A stretch of 64,000 nucleotides of DNA from Xanthomonas prunicola (GTDB lineage Bacteria > Pseudomonadota > Gammaproteobacteria > Xanthomonadales > Xanthomonadaceae): the NCBI RefSeq assembly GCF_002846205.1, contig NZ_PHKV01000007.1, forward strand, positions 92,876-156,875, written 5' to 3'. The notes beneath the pieces are model-generated. The model saw only the letters and a list, made by a program, of their open reading frames with translations, was not told the origin of the DNA and ran no database searches. The position numbers were made by a program, and so were the translations under genes. Shown here one piece after another: positions 9,179 through 17,577 of the stretch. Positions within the stretch are counted from its first letter, which is position 1; each line of letters starts with the position of its first letter.

Positions 9179-9862
9179 TCAGCCTTCGGTACGCGGAATG
9201 GCGAACCGGTAACCGCGGCCACGAACGGTTTCGATCGGCTTGAGCTCACCATCCGGATCGAGCTTCTTGCGCAGGCGACCGATGAACACTTCCAGGACAT
9301 TCGAATCGCGGTCGAAATCCTGCTGATAGATGTGCTCGGTGAGGTCGGCCTTGGAGACCAATTCACCGGCATGCATCATCAGGTACTCAAGCACCTTGTA
9401 CTCATAGCTGGTCAGGTCGACGTTGGCGCCATTGACGCTCACCGTCTGTGCTGCCAGGTCCAGGGCGACCGGACCGCATTCCAGCGTGGGCTTGCTCCAG
9501 CCAGCCGCACGGCGCAGCAGTGCGTTGACGCGCGCCAGCAACTCTTCGACGTGGAACGGCTTGACCAGATAGTCGTCGGCACCCTGCTTGAGGCCTTCCA
9601 CCTTGTCCTGCCAGCTCGAACGCGCGGTCAGGATCAGCACCGGGAATTTTTTGCCTTCATCGCGCAGGGCCTTGATCAGCTCCATGCCCGACATTTTGGG
9701 CAAGCCAAGATCAATGATGCCGACATCGAACGGAACTTCACGGCCCATGTAGAGGCCTTCTTCACCGTCCTGTGCAGCGTCAACCGCAAAACCTTCGCGC
9801 TTCAGACGCGCCGCAAGGGTTTCGCGCAGCGGAGCTTCGTCTTCGACCAAAAGGATACGCAT
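9179..9862 (-). CDS. phoP: Response regulator PhoP
   Basis: An OmpR-type regulator of 227 residues. The receiver domain has the acidic pair in LVEDEAPL, the phospho-acceptor Asp51 in GIIDLGLPKMSG and the Lys in DDYLVKPF. The C-terminal winged helix has LTSYEYKVLEYL and the recognition region DRDSNVLEVFIGRLRKKL. It precedes phoQ by 29 bp, so one transcript is expected. A possible -10 (TATAAA) lies in the upstream gap near 9902-9908 on the minus strand, just after a hairpin ending the previous gene. Confidence 0.93.
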   Translation of the reverse strand: MRILLVEDEAPLRETLAARLKREGFAVDAAQDGEEGLYMGREVPFDVGIIDLGLPKMSGMELIKALRDEGKKFPVLILTARSSWQDKVEGLKQGADDYLVKPFHVEELLARVNALLRRAAGWSKPTLECGPVALDLAAQTVSVNGANVDLTSYEYKVLEYLMMHAGELVSKADLTEHIYQQDFDRDSNVLEVFIGRLRKKLDPDGELKPIETVRGRGYRFAIPRTEG

Positions 9863-9910
9863 GCACTCTCCCTAGTTACGTTGTCGGCCAATGGCCGGGG
9901 AATTTATAAG

Positions 9911-9938
9911 ACTGAACGTAGGACTATCTACGTTCAGT
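9911..9938 (-). terminator. Hairpin between small periplasmic gene and phoP
   Basis: A perfect 10-bp inverted repeat, ACTGAACGTA and TACGTTCAGT, with an 8-nt loop. It overlaps the last codon and stop of the upstream gene. On the minus strand it is followed by CTTATAAATT, a weak T-rich tail, so it can act as a partial terminator or attenuator before phoP. Confidence 0.5.
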
Positions 9939-10293
9939 GGTTATCGTCGCGTGGTGGCGCGTCCGGCGGCGGCAAGTTACGCGGCGGCGCGGCCTGCGTC
10001 TGCTCAGGCTCATACACGGTGTGTACGCGCCCGTCTTTCATGTACTTGACCCGGTTGAGATTTCCGCCATCGAACGGCACGCGCTCGGCACCGAGGATCT
10101 GTCCACCGGTGGACCGTTGTACGTGTCGGATGGTGTCCGACAGCGTGCGGCTATTGCCACGTGCCGAGGGCGGCAACGCCTCGCGCCCGCTCTGCACCAT
10201 CGGGTAGCCCTGGCCCCAGGCCGACGGCGCGGCCATGGCAACCCAAAGGGCAACCAGAGCGATTTGGCGAGCGCGGCAGAGCAATCGGGTCAC
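9934..10293 (-). CDS. Small exported protein upstream of phoP
   Basis: A 119-residue protein with a Sec signal peptide (about residues 1-27, ending AAPSAWG). The mature part includes DTIRHVQRSTGGQILGAERV and VKYMKDGRVHTVY, a layout that resembles a PepSY-like fold of about 60 residues, and ends in a Pro-rich charged tail. PepSY-like proteins often sit beside two-component systems, which fits its position 71 bp upstream of phoP on the same strand. The domain assignment is tentative. It is probably periplasmic. Confidence 0.75.
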   Translation of the reverse strand: MTRLLCRARQIALVALWVAMAAPSAWGQGYPMVQSGREALPPSARGNSRTLSDTIRHVQRSTGGQILGAERVPFDGGNLNRVKYMKDGRVHTVYEPEQTQAAPPRNLPPPDAPPRDDNH

Positions 10294-10574
10294 AAACGAA
10301 TCCTAGCGGGTTGTTCAGGAACATTCAAAATTCGTGAAATCGACCACGCGTTGCTAATGGTCGAGCGTCGGAATCGAGCCAAATTCTTGATTTTTCGGGG
10401 TGAATCCGATCTGAACTTTTTAGCTTCGAGTTAACGACGTTCAGTGAAATGAATATTGTTGATGCTCAGAGCGACGATGGGCCCGGGTTGTGACGGACGC
10501 GCCCCCTGCGAAGAACCCATTAAAACCGGCGATATCCCAGCAGCCCGTTCAGGAATGCAAGCGGTGGGCCAAAA

Positions 10575-11579
10575 CTAGGCGACCACCCGCCAGGACCGCG
10601 TATCGGTCCGCTGCAGAGCCTGCTCGACCAACTCCCAACCAGCGCCTGGACGGTGTGCGCCTTCGCTCAACACCTGCCGGAATGCGCGCCCGCCGGGCTG
10701 CCCATGGAACAGGCCCAGCACGTGCCGCGTCATGTGCTTCAGGGCCAGACCTTGCGCCAGCTGCGATTCCACATATGGCCGAAACGCGCGCAGCAAGGAC
10801 TCGCGCGGTTGCTCGGGCTGCTGGTTCAAGGCGGCATTCAGACAATGCAGGACGTACGGGTCATGGTAGGCAGCACGGCCAAGCATGACGCCGTCAGCGT
10901 GCTGCAGATGCGCCACTGCGGGGTCCACGGCCGTAATGCCACCGTTGAGCACCACTGGCAGGCCGGGCCGCTCCTGCTTGAGCCGGTAGGCCCAGTCGTA
11001 ACGCAGCGGCGGCACTTCGCGGTTTTCCTTCGGCGACAGGCCCTTGAGCCAGGCATTGCGGGCATGCACCACCACCATCGCTGCGCCGGCCGCGACCACA
11101 TGGTCGACAAAGCGGGCGAACACTGCGTAATCGTCATCGTCGTCCACGCCGAGGCGGCATTTGACCGTGATCGGCAAATGGGTGGCCGCGCACATGGCCG
11201 CGACGCATTCGGCCACCAGTGCGGGCTCGCGCATCAAGCAGGCGCCGAACCGGCCGGCCTGCACGCGGTCTGACGGGCACCCGCAATTGAGATTGATCTC
11301 ATCAAAGCCCCACTCCTGCGCGATTGCCGCCGCCTGCGCGAGTAAGGCCGGATCACTGCCGCCCAGCTGCAGCGCCAGCGGATGTTCGACGGCATCGAAG
11401 CCAATCAAGCGCGCGCGATCGCCGTGGATCACCGCATTGGCGTGCACCATTTCGGTATAGAGGCGTGCAGACGGGGCCAACAGGCGATGGAAGACCCGGC
11501 AATGGCGGTCGGTCCAGTCCATCATCGGGGCGACGGACAGGCGCAAGGAGGCGGCGTAGCGATCGGCGGAAGCGGTCAT
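10575..11579 (-). CDS. dusA: tRNA-dihydrouridine synthase A
   Basis: DusA is an FMN enzyme that reduces uridines in the tRNA D-loop (U20/U20a). The 334-residue product begins SVAPMMDWTDRHCR, carries YTEMVHANAV, and has the catalytic cysteine in NLNCGCPSDRVQ (Cys101). Later it has the FMN-phosphate region VVLNGGI and a DGVMLGRAAYHDP block, all typical of the DusA branch. The length is normal. It stands alone on the minus strand, divergent from the small gene at 11754. Confidence 0.95.
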   Translation of the reverse strand: MTASADRYAASLRLSVAPMMDWTDRHCRVFHRLLAPSARLYTEMVHANAVIHGDRARLIGFDAVEHPLALQLGGSDPALLAQAAAIAQEWGFDEINLNCGCPSDRVQAGRFGACLMREPALVAECVAAMCAATHLPITVKCRLGVDDDDDYAVFARFVDHVVAAGAAMVVVHARNAWLKGLSPKENREVPPLRYDWAYRLKQERPGLPVVLNGGITAVDPAVAHLQHADGVMLGRAAYHDPYVLHCLNAALNQQPEQPRESLLRAFRPYVESQLAQGLALKHMTRHVLGLFHGQPGGRAFRQVLSEGAHRPGAGWELVEQALQRTDTRSWRVVA

Positions 11580-11753
11580 CGACTAAAGCGGCCGCAATGA
11601 GCAGCCATTAGAATGCGAAGCAGGATCAATAGCTTACACGGGCGCCGATGAATCTACGGCGGTGCGGCATGGCAGGCTGGGGCCGGTGCCTTTCGGAGCT
11701 GGCTGCGGGATCGTCTGGTGGCTACGCGAGGTGCCAGTCATTCAGGAGGGAAG

Positions 11754-12110
11754 ATGAGCTACGACTTGGACTTCTGGAAATACAAACCGGGGATTTCGCT
11801 CGACCATCCGTTCGTCTATGAAAGATTGACTGAAGGCGAGCATGTGGAAGGGCTTGAAGAACTCCCAATAGAAATGATGCTGTCCCGTCTCGAAGAACTG
11901 TTCTCAGATGGCTGGGCCCAGTCAGATGTACTGCATTACGAGAGCGATGATCGCGGTGTCTTCCAGATCTTCACTACGGCGCAGTTCTTCCGGGTTGACT
12001 GCTATGGAATGAGTGGTGAAGACATGAATCGTTTTATTGACCTAGGGAAAGAGTTCGGTTGCCCTCTTTACGACCCCCAAGTGGAGACTCGCTACGATGG
12101 AAACGGCTAG
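11754..12110 (+). CDS. Hypothetical acidic small protein, immunity-like
   Basis: A 118-residue acidic cytosolic protein starting MSYDLDFWKYKPG. The ATG at 11754 has a strong AGGAGGGAAG ribosome binding site just upstream, which decides against the frame's earlier start. Short acidic proteins with this opening often appear as immunity proteins of polymorphic toxins, but no toxin gene is next to it, so that is only a suggestion. Base composition is visibly less GC-rich than the flanking dusA gene, consistent with transfer. No signal peptide or membrane segment is seen. Confidence 0.65.
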   Translation: MSYDLDFWKYKPGISLDHPFVYERLTEGEHVEGLEELPIEMMLSRLEELFSDGWAQSDVLHYESDDRGVFQIFTTAQFFRVDCYGMSGEDMNRFIDLGKEFGCPLYDPQVETRYDGNG

Positions 12111-12457
12111 CACTTCGTTCAAGCCAACGCTGCTTCAAGACGCGGCTTAATTCACGCCATCCACCTGCATCAGCTGGTCAACTTCGAGCATGACGCGCGA
12201 TTGTCGATGGCGCTGATGACGCGCTTCAGCGGCCAGCATTGCGGCTGCGTTCCATTGTCGGGAGGGGCGAACAACATCGCGTTGACGCTGTTTTCGTTTC
12301 CATCGCTCGCCACGTGCGAGCGGTAACGGGAGGCATCGCTGATGCGCGTTGCCTGTCTGCGTTCGCCTCTGCGGCGAACGCCTTGCATCGTCAGTGACGA
12401 GTGGAGCTTTCCACGCCCAGGACTGCAGTAACCGCTGCGCCTGGACGACCCCGTCAC
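12111..12457. other. Gene-poor stretch after immunity-like gene
   Basis: Only short, unsupported frames are found. A minus-strand frame of 95 codons runs through it, but it has no ribosome binding site and no recognisable domain. It could be a decayed gene; nothing firm is seen. Confidence 0.35.
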
Positions 12458-12682
12458 TTACGGGTTACGGACACCAACGCGCTCTTCGGCGCTCAGCGGC
12501 TTGCCGAGGGCGTGGTACGAAGCGACCAGCGTGATCAGGGCGGTGCCCATGACCGTGTAGAAGCTCCACGACTTGGCCAGCACGTGCACCTGGCCGAACA
12601 CCAGTGCGACGACGGCAGTGGCGGTGCACAGCACCATGGCCAGCAGAGACATCAGGAAAGGGATGGAAGGATCGAGCTTCAT
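12458..12682 (-). CDS. Small two-span membrane protein
   Basis: A 74-residue protein with two clear hydrophobic segments (about residues 9-31 and 42-60) joined by a short loop, and a polar C-terminus. No family is recognised. It has its own start at 12682 and no same-strand partner nearby. It is called as real because the hydrophobic pattern is regular and the frame uses GC-rich third positions like its genomic background. Confidence 0.6.
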   Translation of the reverse strand: MKLDPSIPFLMSLLAMVLCTATAVVALVFGQVHVLAKSWSFYTVMGTALITLVASYHALGKPLSAEERVGVRNP

Positions 12683-13247
12683 GGTCCGGGGGTTCCAAGG
12701 TGCGATGCGATAGCTGCAGCATCGGCGTTCCCGTCGCTTTCTTGAACTGTTTTCTGCGCTTTTCTTCAGGCAATCTTGAGCAAGTCAGCAAATGCTCAGC
12801 TTTCTGTCAACGCCTTGGCGCGCAAGGATTTGCGTGTCGGAAAACTCCTGACGCGCTGGCGGAAAAATCACCACCTGCGCCAGAGTTCCAACGCGGTCGC
12901 GGCGGAAAACCGACAGAACTGCGCAGGGCGGTTTGGCGCTGCCAAAGCGCGGCTCCGACATGCTGCGATGGATGCGGCCATCCCGACCGATACCGCCGGA
13001 GTGGCAGATGGGCCAGACCGAGGTGAGCCAGAGCGTAGAGCAGGCGTGCAACGCCAGGTGCGGCGTCTTCGCCCAGCACCGGCGCGGGTCGCGACAAGAA
13101 CATCTGAGGGACTGCCTCCCTGTCGCACAGCAGGCATTGGCTACGCACGGGTGTTCCGCTCACTCCAATCGGATACGAGCGGAACAACGTGCATTGCAAT
13201 TACGGCCAATGCTGCGCGCTGGAAACGCGCAAACCTACCCGGCACGC
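12683..13247. other. Long gap without a supported gene
   Basis: Several overlapping frames occur on both strands, none with a start signal, signal peptide or domain. This may be a relic region. No tRNA, repeat array or terminator was recognised. Confidence 0.35.
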
Positions 13248-13823
13248 TCAGCGCGCCGGGTAGGTGGCGAATTCGCCGCGTTGCAGTTTGGTCACGTCGT
13301 TGCCCTGCCCGTCCTTGAGGCTGAGGTCAGCGCCCTTGGCGGCGAGGTCCTTGAGCACATCGGTGCGCTGGAACAGCGCCGCATACATCGCAGCGGTCTG
13401 GCCGGCGTTGTTGCGCTGGTCCGGCGCGCAGTCGGCCTGCATGAGGCGCTTGGCGATGCCCAGCTCGCCCTTGAAGATGGCGCCCATCAGCGCGGTGTTG
13501 CCACGCTTGTCCTGCGCACAGGGGTCGGCACCGGCGCTGAGTAATTGCTCCACTGCCGGGCGCTGGCCGTGGTACGCGGCAAGGATCAACGCGGTATAGC
13601 CCTTCTCGTCGCGGGTATTGAGGTCGTAATGCGAGCGAATGAACTCGGCCAGCATGTCCTGGCGACCTTCGCGTGCGGCATCGAAGAAGTACTCACGTAG
13701 CTGCAGCTTGATCTGCTCTGGGGTTGCCGTGGATGAAGTGGGCGCTGCGGGCGCGGCAGACGGCGAGGCAGCGATGGCTGGCGCGCACAGGGCGCTCAGC
13801 ATGACCAACAGCAGGGTGCGCAT
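13248..13823 (-). CDS. Periplasmic ankyrin-repeat protein, catalase partner
   Basis: A 191-residue protein with a Sec signal peptide (MRTLLLVMLSALCAPAIAAS) and about four ankyrin repeats, visible as DEKGYTALILAAYHGQRPAV, DKRGNTALMGAIFKG and NNAGQTAAMYAALFQ. The inner ATG at 13823 puts the signal peptide first. It follows the exported catalase gene by 57 bp on the same strand. In Pseudomonas the KatB-AnkB pair has this order and the ankyrin protein supports periplasmic catalase activity, so an equivalent role is likely. Confidence 0.88.
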   Translation of the reverse strand: MRTLLLVMLSALCAPAIAASPSAAPAAPTSSTATPEQIKLQLREYFFDAAREGRQDMLAEFIRSHYDLNTRDEKGYTALILAAYHGQRPAVEQLLSAGADPCAQDKRGNTALMGAIFKGELGIAKRLMQADCAPDQRNNAGQTAAMYAALFQRTDVLKDLAAKGADLSLKDGQGNDVTKLQRGEFATYPAR

Positions 13824-13880
13824 ATCGCTCTCCCAAGACGGGGACGGCACCGCGGCATGGCCGCGATGCCGTCGGATGGA

Positions 13881-15404
13881 TCACTCCTGCAGGCTGGAGG
13901 CCAGCTGCTTGACGCGCGCCAGGTCACCCTTTGCCACGCGGGTCACGCCAGTGCCGTACTCGGGGTCGGCCTTGTACAGGAACGACAGCATCAGGTGCTT
14001 GCTTTCGGTGTCGGTGGTGGCCAGCGACTCGCCAAAACTCTGCACCAGATCGGCACGATCCTTCTTGCTGTAGGAGCGGTACAACTCACCGGCCTGCTTG
14101 AAGTTCTGCTCGCGGGTGATCTTGGCCTGCTGGGTGGTGCCCGACAGCGGCAACGCGCTGTAACGCGCAGCGGTGTCCTGCGGCCGCGGCTCCAGCCGGC
14201 TCGGCTCGTAGTTCACGCCGCTGGTGGTGTGGCCGTTATTGCCTTCGCCATCCTGGTTGCCGTTATTGACGGCCACGCGCGGGCGGTTGACCGGCAGGCT
14301 CAGCCCGTTGGCACCGATGCGATACAGCTGGGTGTCGGCATAGGAGAAGATACGGCCCTGCAACAGACGGTCTTCAGACGGTTCGATACCCGGCACCAGG
14401 TTGGCCGGCGCCATCGCCACCTGTTCGGTTTCCTGGAAGAAGTTGTCGACGTTCTTGTTCAACACCATCTGGCCGACCTTCTGCTCCGGCACGTCGGGCC
14501 AGATCTTGGTGGCATCGAGCGGATCGAAATCGAACTTGGCCAGGTCTTCGGGCTTGAGCACCTGCACGTACAGGTCCCACTTCGGGAAATCGCCCTTCTT
14601 GATCGCACCGACCAGATCGTTGGTCAGGTGGCTGTAGTCCTTGGACTGGACCGCGGCAACCTGCTTGGGATCGAGATTCTTGGTGCCCTGCAGCGTCTTC
14701 CAATGGAACTTGACGTAGTGCACTTCACCCTGGGCATTGACCAGCTTGTAGGCGTGCACGCCGTTGCCATCCATGAAGCGATAGCCGGCGGGCGTGCCTT
14801 CGTTGGAATACAGCAACGTCAACGTACGGGTGGCTTCAGGCACATGCGAGAAGAAATCGAAGCGACGCGAATCGTCGTCCAGGTTGGTGCGCGGGTCCGG
14901 CTTGAAGGCGTGGACCATGTCGGGGAACTTGATCGCATCGCGGATGAAGAAGGTCGGGAAGTTGTTGCCGACCAGATCCCAGTTGCCTTCGCTGGTGTAG
15001 AACTTGGTAGCGAAACCATGCGGGTCGCGCAGCGTTTCCGGCGAATGATTGCCATGCACCACCGAGGAGAAACGCACGAACACCGGAGTCTTCTCGCCGG
15101 CGCTGAACACCTTGGCCTTGGTCAGGCTGGACAGATCGGCAGTGGCGGTGAATTCGCCTTTGACGCCGGTACCGCGCGCATGCACCACGCGCTCGGGAAT
15201 GCGCTCGCGATCGAAGCGCTGCAGCTTCTGGATCAGCTGCACGTCCTGCAGCAGTGTCGGGCCGGCGGCGCCGGCCGTCTGCGAATTCTGGTTGTCACCG
15301 ACCTTGGCGCCATTGTCGCGGGTCAGAACGGATTGGGCGAAGGCCGGCGGGGCGATCAACGTGGGGGCTAGCAGGGCTAGCACCATGAGGTGTCCAGGGC
15401 GCAT
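13881..15404 (-). CDS. Exported monofunctional catalase (KatB-like)
   Basis: A clade-type small-subunit haem catalase of 507 residues that breaks down hydrogen peroxide. It has a signal peptide (about 1-24, ending APPAFAQ), so it should act in the periplasm. The catalytic histidine is His75 in RVVHARGTG, the Asn region is WDLVGNNFPTFF, and the haem-ligating tyrosine lies in RIFSYADTQLYR near residue 354. The ankyrin gene follows on the same strand. No OxyR site was recognised upstream. Confidence 0.93.
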   Translation of the reverse strand: MRPGHLMVLALLAPTLIAPPAFAQSVLTRDNGAKVGDNQNSQTAGAAGPTLLQDVQLIQKLQRFDRERIPERVVHARGTGVKGEFTATADLSSLTKAKVFSAGEKTPVFVRFSSVVHGNHSPETLRDPHGFATKFYTSEGNWDLVGNNFPTFFIRDAIKFPDMVHAFKPDPRTNLDDDSRRFDFFSHVPEATRTLTLLYSNEGTPAGYRFMDGNGVHAYKLVNAQGEVHYVKFHWKTLQGTKNLDPKQVAAVQSKDYSHLTNDLVGAIKKGDFPKWDLYVQVLKPEDLAKFDFDPLDATKIWPDVPEQKVGQMVLNKNVDNFFQETEQVAMAPANLVPGIEPSEDRLLQGRIFSYADTQLYRIGANGLSLPVNRPRVAVNNGNQDGEGNNGHTTSGVNYEPSRLEPRPQDTAARYSALPLSGTTQQAKITREQNFKQAGELYRSYSKKDRADLVQSFGESLATTDTESKHLMLSFLYKADPEYGTGVTRVAKGDLARVKQLASSLQE

Positions 15405-15818
15405 GGCGTCAGCTCGTTTGAGGAGGCTGAATCATGGCCAGCAGGCCGAAGCGTGAGAAGTCGTTAGTTACGATCACTGCGATAGGCGAACATGATGATG
15501 ACTCCAGAGCGTGATATGCATCGCGTTACAAGGCGGTAGCACGTTGAAGATCATGTCGCTTGCGCCACGCATGCGGTGACCAGGCCTGATTCACAGCGGC
15601 GCACTCTCTGCGTTGACGACTGCAACATACTGCAGTGCACACGATTGGCAAACTTTCAGACGGCATTGACATGCAGTGAAGCATGCACAGGAGACCGGAT
15701 TCATCGCCCAGTGCAAGCAGGACAGCAAGATCCCAGAACGCATGTGATCCACGCATGCACGCGCGACCCGTGCGTTGATTGGCAGCCATCGCATCGCACT
15801 TGGCGATCTGCGCAAGAT
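15405..15818. other. Gap between catalase and the peptide operon
   Basis: No gene is supported. It should hold the catalase promoter (right of 15404) and the 3' end of the peptide operon. Short frames here lack start signals. No convincing rho-independent terminator was seen after 15819. Confidence 0.4.
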
Positions 15819-16433
15819 TCAAAGACCGCCAGAACCGCCCTGCTCGTCAGGCAAACCGACATCTGCCCGTCTCTGCGCCAGCCGCGCCGGATCCTCCAGC
15901 TCGAACAGGCTGCCGTCCGCCTTGCGCTGGGTGCCATAGCGCTGCGGCTTGCCCGACATGATCAGGTTGCGATCCACGAACAATGCCATGTCCGCGGTGC
16001 TGTAAGACCCGCGCGCCGCCGCAATCTCGATGTTCTTCAGGAAGCCATCGCGAAACGTGCGGTCAGTGGAGTGCTGCGCGACCAGGAAACCGGCATGCGC
16101 CCCGTCTTCGCCGACCGACGCGACATCGGGGAAGCCGAATTTGTCGATCAATGCAGACAGCGCAGCCTGGTTTTCCCGTTGCGACGCAACCAGACGCATG
16201 GCCATTTCTTTTGCTGCACCTTGATTGGCCTGCAGCTGTTGCGCCGTGAAAGCACCACGAATCTGCTCACGGATCTTCTGATCGGCATCGGCCAGTGCCA
16301 GCAACTGTTCACGGTAGGTAGCATTCATAGAGTGGCGGTCCGGCTGCAGATTCTGCCCTGTTTCGGCAACAGCATGCCCTATCGTCGCCAGCTGCCACAG
16401 CAACACTCCTAGCATCACCACTTTCATGAGCAC
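15819..16433 (-). CDS. DUF6624-like protein of the peptide operon
   Basis: A 204-residue protein with an N-terminal hydrophobic export signal (about residues 1-23). The body resembles DUF6624: a helical first half with LLALADADQKIREQ, then VAQHSTDRTFRDGFLKNIE and the ending LIMSGKPQRYGTQ followed by an acidic stretch. The biochemical role of the family is not known. The gene overlaps the end of the ATP-grasp gene by 10 bp, so it is translated from the same message. In this setting it may be an immunity, maturation or binding protein acting outside the inner membrane; that is inference. Confidence 0.75.
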   Translation of the reverse strand: MLMKVVMLGVLLWQLATIGHAVAETGQNLQPDRHSMNATYREQLLALADADQKIREQIRGAFTAQQLQANQGAAKEMAMRLVASQRENQAALSALIDKFGFPDVASVGEDGAHAGFLVAQHSTDRTFRDGFLKNIEIAAARGSYSTADMALFVDRNLIMSGKPQRYGTQRKADGSLFELEDPARLAQRRADVGLPDEQGGSGGL

Positions 16434-17509
16434 TCAACTCCCGATTCTGGAAAACTCTCGACCCCCGTCCCACTCTGAACAGCTACGGGCTTTTCTTCCA
16501 AGCGTGGAAATTCCTGGCACCTACTGGTTTTCCCGTAAACCAGGAACGAACAAAACTTGCCCGCGATGTCCATCCCAGGCGACTTGTCATCCAGATAGAG
16601 GAATTGTCCACCCGGGTTGAGCTCCAGGAATACCGGCTCACCCCCAGCGATGGGGACGACAAAATCTGCACAGAAGAAGTCGATCCCCAGTGCTGATCGA
16701 AGCACATCCAGCTTTGCCTGCAAGCCGGGATACAAAGATACCCACTGGTAGTGCATGGTCGTCTTATGCCTGATGGCACGATAGTCGATCTCGCCCAACA
16801 AGGAATGACGCATCTGCATGCAGAAGTACTCCCCCCCCATGCAGACCACCCGCAGGTCCGCTTGATGACTAATAACCTGCTGATAGGTCGTCGGACACGC
16901 GCGCAGATCCCCATCCGCCAGCTGCTCTTTCGAAGCAATGCGTGTCGCATAGGAGACGCTGTAGTTTTCACCATCCGCCCATGCCCCGACATTGAACGGC
17001 TTGACGACAACACCATCGGCATGTTTCTGACGAAATGCATGAACATCGTCTGGACGCTGGCTGATCAAGGTCTCAGGCACCAACAAACCACTGACAACTG
17101 CGGCTGCGAGCTGCAGCGGCTTCTGATCGGCGGCGAGTGCGACTAGCGGCGCATTGACCCAGCGCTTTACGCCATGCCCAGCTGCAAGCAAGGCTACAGC
17201 CCCCAGATCGAACAGCAATCCTTCTGTCCTGATGAATTTCATGTCCTGATCGTGGACATGCGCAGGTGCGGATTTACTGAACAACAAACGGCGACTCCAA
17301 GCCGCATCGTAGACAATCGGAACGCCATCTCGAACAACACTCACGCCTTGCGGCCCATACAGCAAAGACCCGTCAAGGCCACACGGCCATTGCCCGGTGT
17401 CCAACAGGCTTACGGCGTGTCCCGACGCAGCGATCATCGCAGCAATCGTGGACGCGTGTGTATCGCTGCGCGGCGCGACGATCAACACATTCCTGGTATT
17501 TTCGTCCAT
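16424..17509 (-). CDS. MvdD-like ATP-grasp peptide ligase
   Basis: ATP-grasp enzymes of the MvdC/MvdD type join acidic side chains to Ser/Thr or Lys side chains of a precursor peptide, giving graspetides. The 361-residue product starts with a pre-ATP-grasp domain (NVLIVAPRSDTHASTIAA), has the nucleotide-binding KPFNVGAWADGENYSV region, and ends with the Mg-binding block SALGIDFFCADFVV followed by PVFLELNPGGQFLYLDD, all in family order. The ATG at 17509 is preferred over upstream starts because it gives the conserved N-terminus directly. It lies 68 bp after the precursor gene, across a hairpin, and overlaps the DUF6624 gene. Codon use is less GC-rich than housekeeping neighbours. Confidence 0.85.
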   Translation of the reverse strand: MDENTRNVLIVAPRSDTHASTIAAMIAASGHAVSLLDTGQWPCGLDGSLLYGPQGVSVVRDGVPIVYDAAWSRRLLFSKSAPAHVHDQDMKFIRTEGLLFDLGAVALLAAGHGVKRWVNAPLVALAADQKPLQLAAAVVSGLLVPETLISQRPDDVHAFRQKHADGVVVKPFNVGAWADGENYSVSYATRIASKEQLADGDLRACPTTYQQVISHQADLRVVCMGGEYFCMQMRHSLLGEIDYRAIRHKTTMHYQWVSLYPGLQAKLDVLRSALGIDFFCADFVVPIAGGEPVFLELNPGGQFLYLDDKSPGMDIAGKFCSFLVYGKTSRCQEFPRLEEKPVAVQSGTGVESFPESGVECS

Positions 17510-17539
17510 AGACGCGACACATTCCAAAGCACGACAGGA

Positions 17540-17567
17540 GCATGGCGACATCTGCATGTCGCCATGC
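17540..17567 (-). promoter_or_regulatory. Intercistronic hairpin after precursor peptide gene
   Basis: GCATGGCGACAT and ATGTCGCCATGC form a perfect 12-bp stem with a 4-nt loop, 10 bp after the precursor stop and before the ligase start. There is no T-run, so it is more likely a partial attenuator or a 3' stabiliser that keeps precursor mRNA in excess over ligase mRNA. Confidence 0.6.
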
Positions 17568-17577
17568 CGGGGGACGC

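Noticed and set aside
10294..10574. TGTTCAGGAACA-like sequence considered as a PhoP or LexA box
   Set aside because: It matches neither the direct-repeat PhoP box nor the Xanthomonas LexA palindrome well enough.
12170..12457. 95-codon minus-strand frame considered as a transposase remnant
   Set aside because: No DDE or helix-turn-helix motif and no terminal inverted repeats were found.
13857..15371. 504-codon plus-strand frame across the catalase gene
   Set aside because: Antisense to the catalase, whose active-site residues are intact on the other strand.
15526..15822. 98-codon minus-strand frame after the DUF6624 gene
   Set aside because: No ribosome binding site or domain, and Arg/Cys/Ala-rich random-looking sequence.
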